64,000 nucleotides of DNA from Dipylidium caninum (lineage: Eukaryota > Platyhelminthes > Cestoda > Cyclophyllidea > Dipylidiidae), in contig QEYB01000825.1 in NCBI GenBank assembly GCA_017562135.1, positions 558,001 to 622,000 on the forward strand, read 5' to 3'. A program made the position numbers and the translations under genes. Shown piece after piece: positions 59,427 through 64,000 of the stretch (within the stretch, counting starts at the first letter, position 1; each line of letters begins with the position of its first letter). The notes beneath the pieces were generated by a model, which saw only the letters and a program-made list of their open reading frames with translations, had not been told where the DNA came from and made no database searches.

Positions 59427-59970
59427 CTACAAGTGAAAGAAAATGAAATTTTCTGGTGAATACGCATTACCTCTGAAGTCCATTTAAGAGTATTAAAGGT
59501 GTCACCATGCGGTCGATTTTGGCTTTTTCTTTTGATTTTGCAGCATTCTTTAGAAAATTAATTTACTTGAAGTAGAAATTCAATGGAAAAGGAGGTCTTG
59601 ACTGAGGAATATCACATTTGCCACAGCCTACTGGTGGATTTCAGGCAACCTTTCTGTGGACTAACGTTTCCATGTCTGGTGCCGATGAAGTGTCGTGTGA
59701 ACACAGACAGACCTGCGTGAGACGGAGGAGAAGACTTTTCGGTTAAAAAAATGTAGATGACATCGGAAAATTTCCGCTTTATAAGTGGAGGAGTTGATTT
59801 ATCAAAGGTTGGCCTCTCTATCGGCAGTAGTATTATAGAAACTAATGGAAACGGCCTATTCGACAGTCGAGTCACAACGAAGTGAAGGCGCCTGTAAAGG
59901 TTTGCTTGCAGCGGCATGAAATTCCAATGTGTTGAGACAGCTGACACACACATTCCCGCCCTCATCTCAC

Positions 59971-60033
59971 TAACGCGAGAATTGTACGCAGGTCAGAAAA
60001 AGCGGCCTCTTCAAAATGTCCATCAGAGTCCAT
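59971..60033 (-). CDS. Candidate short first exon, unknown gene
   Basis: An ATG at 60033 opens 21 codons, MDSDGHFEEAAFSDLRTILA plus L, ending at a gtgaga donor in phase 0. It does not match the phase of the candidate exon at 59426. Weak evidence. Confidence 0.17.
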
Positions 60034-60664
60034 GTTTTTTAAGAGGTTGTTAACATTTTGAAGAAGCATCAAATGAATAAGACTCGCGAACACACACACA
60101 CGCACACAAAGGAGGAGGTTGAGAAGGAAGTCAACTCCGTCACTTCTATTCCTCTCGTTACCCCCCCCCCCCACCACCACCCCCTTTTGCCTTTGCCGTC
60201 TCCTCCTCCTCCTCCTCTTTAATGACAAGAAAACGGAAGGCATTGTACGAGTCCTCTGGGCCGGAAATAGCTTATCAGGGTGCTTGCCCCATTAGAAAGG
60301 TATGCGAGGGCTAACACACAACTCCTGCACACGCGCAATCCTATCAGCTGGCTTGATCTGTTTCCGTCGCTGGAATAACATTGCCTCACTGCACTACCAG
60401 CCCGAGGTCACCCCTTCGACTGCATTCTCAACTTGCATCACTTAAGCACATCGTTTAATCCCACGTGGCCATGGCAACCACAGTGTATAGCCTCCCGGAA
60501 ATGCTGGCCAGCCTTGTCTGTTGGAGCAGTGTCAGCGATAATAGGTGGTGGAGATAGACGTGAAAACAATACCATTGTGTGACCGGTGGAGTAAACTAAT
60601 GTTGATATTTAACTACCGGAAAGCAGTATATACGCTTAATCACATAAAATGAGGAGGGAGAGAC

Positions 60665-60684
60665 AGAGAGAGAGAGAGAGAGAG
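60665..60684. repeat. (GA)n microsatellite
   Basis: About ten GA units. Confidence 0.95.
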
Positions 60685-62573
60685 GCGCGATCTCCCTTCT
60701 GCTTGGAAATAGACACACAGACAAGACTGAACTTCCATTCAGGCGCGTGTAGTTGTGTTTTTGCGTGTTAGGCAGGCGGGAGACCAGAAACAGTCAATTA
60801 GACTTAATTAGGAGGTAGAGTGTGGTGAAACAGTGCCAGTGGCACCGTAGAGTTTGGCACCGGCATGCACAACTAGGCCTAAATACCGTCTTGAATGTAA
60901 CGAATAGGTTCCGTGTGGAATGGAGGTGTTGCGCGAGACATAATGATGATTTCAAATTATGGCGAAAATCAGACTATTTGAGCTCTCTCTTTAGATGGAA
61001 TCGCCGGCTTCGAAAACTCTGATTTACAGCTTCCCATCACGAAACTATTACACTGAAAATCGACGCAAGGTGTGCATCCGCGGGCGGTGCCGACATACTC
61101 TCGTAAAAACCCACAGAAAACCGTGTTGCGAGAAAAGAAATGTGCACCAAATTTCGCGCTTTTGACGACTTGCTTTCCAACCCGAATAGTGACTAGTCAA
61201 TCATAAATCCACCCACTCTGCAACACTTCAGCAAGGAGGACATGACAAAGTGATCGGATGTCGACCGCGAGTTTCCATGGGGCGCCTAATCACTAAGATG
61301 CCGTTCCGCACAAACGAGGGGCAGTTAGGCGAAGAAGCCAAACTCGCGTTGACCCTTGAAAGTAGGGAGAAACCCGCCTATCAATCACTGTCGATCATAC
61401 ATTATGTTTTAAGGATAATTGAATGCGGAAATTGGATAGTGTGGCGCGTCATTTAGCCAATTGCGAGGAAGACAGGTTGTTACTACCTGTCACCTCGAAG
61501 TCAATCAGCGGGACTCTTTCACGCGAACAATATTGACAAGAGGCGCAGACAGCCGAACTTGCGTTGGTTTCAATCTCGCCCCATCTATTCCTCATAAACT
61601 ATTGTGTGCCTCATTTGACCGCTTAAGCTCGTACCCGCGGCCGAGCATCATGCACCGGTTTAATTAGCCAGCTCTACGCTCTTCCCACGTGTAAAAATCG
61701 CCTCTGCCCAGGTTCATCCTCTGAACTGTGAATGGAGACTGGCAGTTATGGGTGCGAAACGTAGCCTACTTCCTCCTTTTCAGGCGTCATTCGTCCGTGG
61801 AATTTCTAGATTTGGTTCCCCTCAGTGGTACCAACCTCCGCTTAGAATATTAATTCCCTTAGACTTCTTTGAAGCGTACAAGAACCATCATGAAAAGACG
61901 GACTTCGCATGATTCCCAAATTCTTGAACCACCCTTTCCTGTTAGGAGGACCATACCGATTGAGAAGGGATCACGGCGATTGTTCGCAGTTTTCCCTACA
62001 CTGTTCACTGTTGACATCTTATTCCTGCCCATCCATCAAATTAGCAGTGACATAACTTCCGAGTCGGAAGAATTGATGCCGACTCTGATATTAAAACCAT
62101 ATCCCTCTGATAATGGACTTGCCATCGTCAAACGTCAAAGACAGCATAACTTCAGACGTGATGCCACTCGCCTTATTCTAAATATTTATATTCTAAGGTC
62201 ACAAGGCAGCCAAGGATAGACCACGTTCTCCATGTGGCCAATAACAGAAGTCAGTAGACAGCTTTACTTTCAATAAGTCTCAAAGCAGACTTTACTAACG
62301 TGTCATGGGAACTCAAACAGGCAGGGGAAGGAAGACATAAAGCAAGGCCCCGTCAATTCGATATAATCGTGATGCCAAAAGCCACAACTTCAGGCATCTT
62401 ACACCTCTGAAGTGATAGAGACAAAACTTGCCTAGAAAAGTTGGGCAAAATATCGCGGTTATTGTTATGCTTACACATAAGAAGCCCGTCCACACACAAG
62501 TTGGCTAAAAGGCGCAAAGATTAATGAGAGGCCCAAATGAAGAGGTGATAGAGGAGGGAGAGATATCACACAC

Positions 62574-62669
62574 CAGGGAGAGATTCTTAACAAGGAGAAC
62601 CTCGTCTGTTCCAAGTAACAGGTAATTTGGAATGTTGATGGGGATGTCGTTGAAGTCGAGTTTAAGTGG
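62574..62669 (-). CDS. Candidate internal exon, unknown gene
   Basis: Minus-strand acceptor atctttgtag, then 32 codons in phase 0 reading PLKLDFNDIPINIPNYLLLG and TDEVLLVKNLSL, then a gtgtgt donor; if not spliced, the frame ends at a stop about 20 codons further on. Composition and hydrophobic pattern look like real protein. It lies 0.8 kb past the Sec16-like exon and could be its next exon, but the segment does not match any Sec16 region I know. Confidence 0.4.
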
Positions 62670-63485
62670 CTACAAAGATAACATGTAAAATGACAGTCAG
62701 GTTAATCTTGCCAGCGTTGTTGTGATTAAAACCAAACTTTCGACAGGCGAAAACGTTAAAAAACTGGGTCTTGACTACACTAATAATACAGTATACGGAA
62801 ATTGAGCTCGACAAAATTTTAGAAAGCTAAAGTCACGCAATGAGATGACTTCTAGTTCTGACCTCTTTAGAACAAAAAGGATCATAAGCAAAGACCCAAG
62901 TTCGTCAGTAGTGTTGAGATTATTGTGGGACAACAAATGAGAATCACGACATAGGCGAAGTGGGGTTCTAGGTTCGGAGACACTAAGACCGATTTCCGAG
63001 CCTCGGATTAAGGTGTTTGAGAATGGTTTTATGAGGCTCAGACGATAGTCACAATCATGCTAATCCTGTTCTAGGTCTTCAGCGTAACGAGATGGAATAT
63101 TTTTCGAAGCTAATGATGTTATTACAAATTTATTATTTGCTGGATTCAAGGAGCATACTGCTGAGATTGCGAATAGCAAGGTATAGTCGAAAAAAGATGG
63201 AAATAGTCAAGGGTAGAGAGAGATGAAAATAAGAATAGTTTAGCTAATATGTATGAGAGGAAAAACTAATGTCATACAAACATCGTTTGTTTACTGCTAA
63301 CTTTAACAGATAAAAAAAGTAGTGTATACATATCTCACGAATGTGTTTTACCCACCACCTGTTTACAGAAATCGCTACTTATTTGGAAAGGACATGAACG
63401 GCTCCTATCTCACCTTCAAAAGTAGGTTAAGGTGGGAAAGAAAAAGGAGGGATACATTCCTTCGCAACGAGGAGTCCGTAGGGGA

Positions 63486-63779
63486 CTAGGGTGTAGGGAG
63501 AGGTGGAGTGAGAATAGCAGACTTCGATGTCCCGCCGCCGTTAACACTGGAGTTAGCCAGAACGTTTACGTAGCGAGCACGAGAGTTGGGAGCGCCACGA
63601 ACAGAGGGGCAGTGGACCGGCGGCAGCAGTGGTGGCGCTCCACCGACTTGTCTTGAAGTGGATGACGTGGCAGTCGACACTGTTGGCTGCGGCGGTGGAG
63701 GGGGTGGTGGTGGGGTCGCGTTTGCCGAATCGTCATCGTGCAAGTCGCGCCAACAACCACCGACCTCGTCCCAGACGAT
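63486..63779 (-). CDS. SEC16: Sec16-like C-terminal exon (partial gene at window edge)
   Basis: Sec16 is the peripheral ER scaffold that organises COPII coat assembly at ER exit sites. After a strong acceptor (tctcctttacccttcag) the exon reads IVWDEVGGCWRDLHDDDS, then an eight-proline run, and later SRARYVNVLANSS. The combination of a WDE...W motif, a polyproline stretch and RARYV(D/N)VL matches the region following the central conserved domain of metazoan Sec16. The frame closes with TAG at 63488-63486, so this may be the last exon (97 residues), or an internal donor may join it to further exons. Upstream exons, with the central domain, lie outside the window. Identification rests on motifs alone. 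Confidence 0.6.
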   Translation of the reverse strand: MVWDEVGGCWRDLHDDDSANATPPPPPPPPQPTVSTATSSTSRQVGGAPPLLPPVHCPSVRGAPNSRARYVNVLANSSVNGGGTSKSAILTPPLPTP

Positions 63780-64000
63780 CTGAAGGGTAAAGGAGACAAG
63801 ATGGATATTTAAATAACCAAATAATCATCATGACGACACCATTTTCAGCTGAAAAGTGATAAACGGAATTAAAATCCTTCCATGGATCCTATAAAAGGGG
63901 GTTGCAGCCAAAAAAATCCACCGAAACCCACGATATAGAACGTAATTAACCGAATAGAATGTTTTGTTTTGCACATTCGATCGACGCAAAACCACATAAG

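Larger units (their letters stand above)
57850..62573. other. Upstream region of the BarH-like gene, mostly non-coding
   Basis: Contains the probable BarH-like promoter, two weak candidate minus-strand exons (near 60.0 and 59.3 kb), a poly-C/CCACCA tract near 60165-60185, a CTC-repeat near 60202-60218 and a GA microsatellite at 60665-60684. A 116-codon plus-strand ORF at 61869-62219 has no recognisable motif. Confidence 0.5.

Noticed and set aside
61869..62219. Plus-strand ORF of 116 codons
   Set aside because: No motif, no flanking splice signals and irregular composition. An open frame of this length is expected by chance in a window this size.

Overview
This is eukaryotic nuclear DNA, most likely from a flatworm and probably a cestode. 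The evidence is split protein-coding genes with GT-AG introns, two introns of only 32 and 37 nt next to introns of several kb, splice acceptors lying 3 to 10 nt upstream of start codons (as expected where spliced-leader trans-splicing occurs), decayed mariner transposons, and a Syk-type kinase without ankyrin repeats of the kind known from schistosomes. The species assignment is an inference; no rRNA or mitochondrial marker is present.

Layout. (1) About 1.8-43.7 kb, minus strand: one large gene for a Syk-family non-receptor tyrosine kinase. I could join 16 coding exons with consistent reading phase from ATG to stop (about 972 or 975 residues): SH2, SH2, a linker of about 400 residues, then a kinase domain with all catalytic residues. 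The 5' introns are large (2.8-8.6 kb) and hold simple repeats, tandem duplications and short dispersed repeats. A tandem pair of mariner relics lies in the 3.5-kb intron just before the kinase exons. (2) 43.7-47.4 kb: intergenic, between divergent genes. (3) 47.4-52.2 kb, plus strand: a 12-exon methionyl-tRNA synthetase of the short, mitochondrial/bacterial type (MARS2-like). It has a 32-nt GC-AG intron and a second GC-AG intron that splits the KMSKS signature. (4) 52.2-54.65 kb: spacer with a third mariner relic. (5) 54.65-57.85 kb, minus strand: a three-exon BarH-like homeobox gene (268 residues). (6) 57.85-64 kb: mostly non-coding, with a few candidate exons of unknown gene. At the right edge on the minus strand is an exon that resembles the C-terminal region of the COPII scaffold Sec16.

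The genes are not a functional cluster: tyrosine-kinase signalling, mitochondrial translation, neural or sensory patterning, and ER-exit-site assembly are neighbours by position only. No bacterial features, CRISPR array, rRNA or convincing tRNA gene was seen. The points most worth checking are the expanded, nearly tyrosine-free Syk linker, the in-frame alternative donor after the second SH2 domain, the two GC-AG introns in the MARS2-like gene, and the unassigned exon at 62.6 kb.
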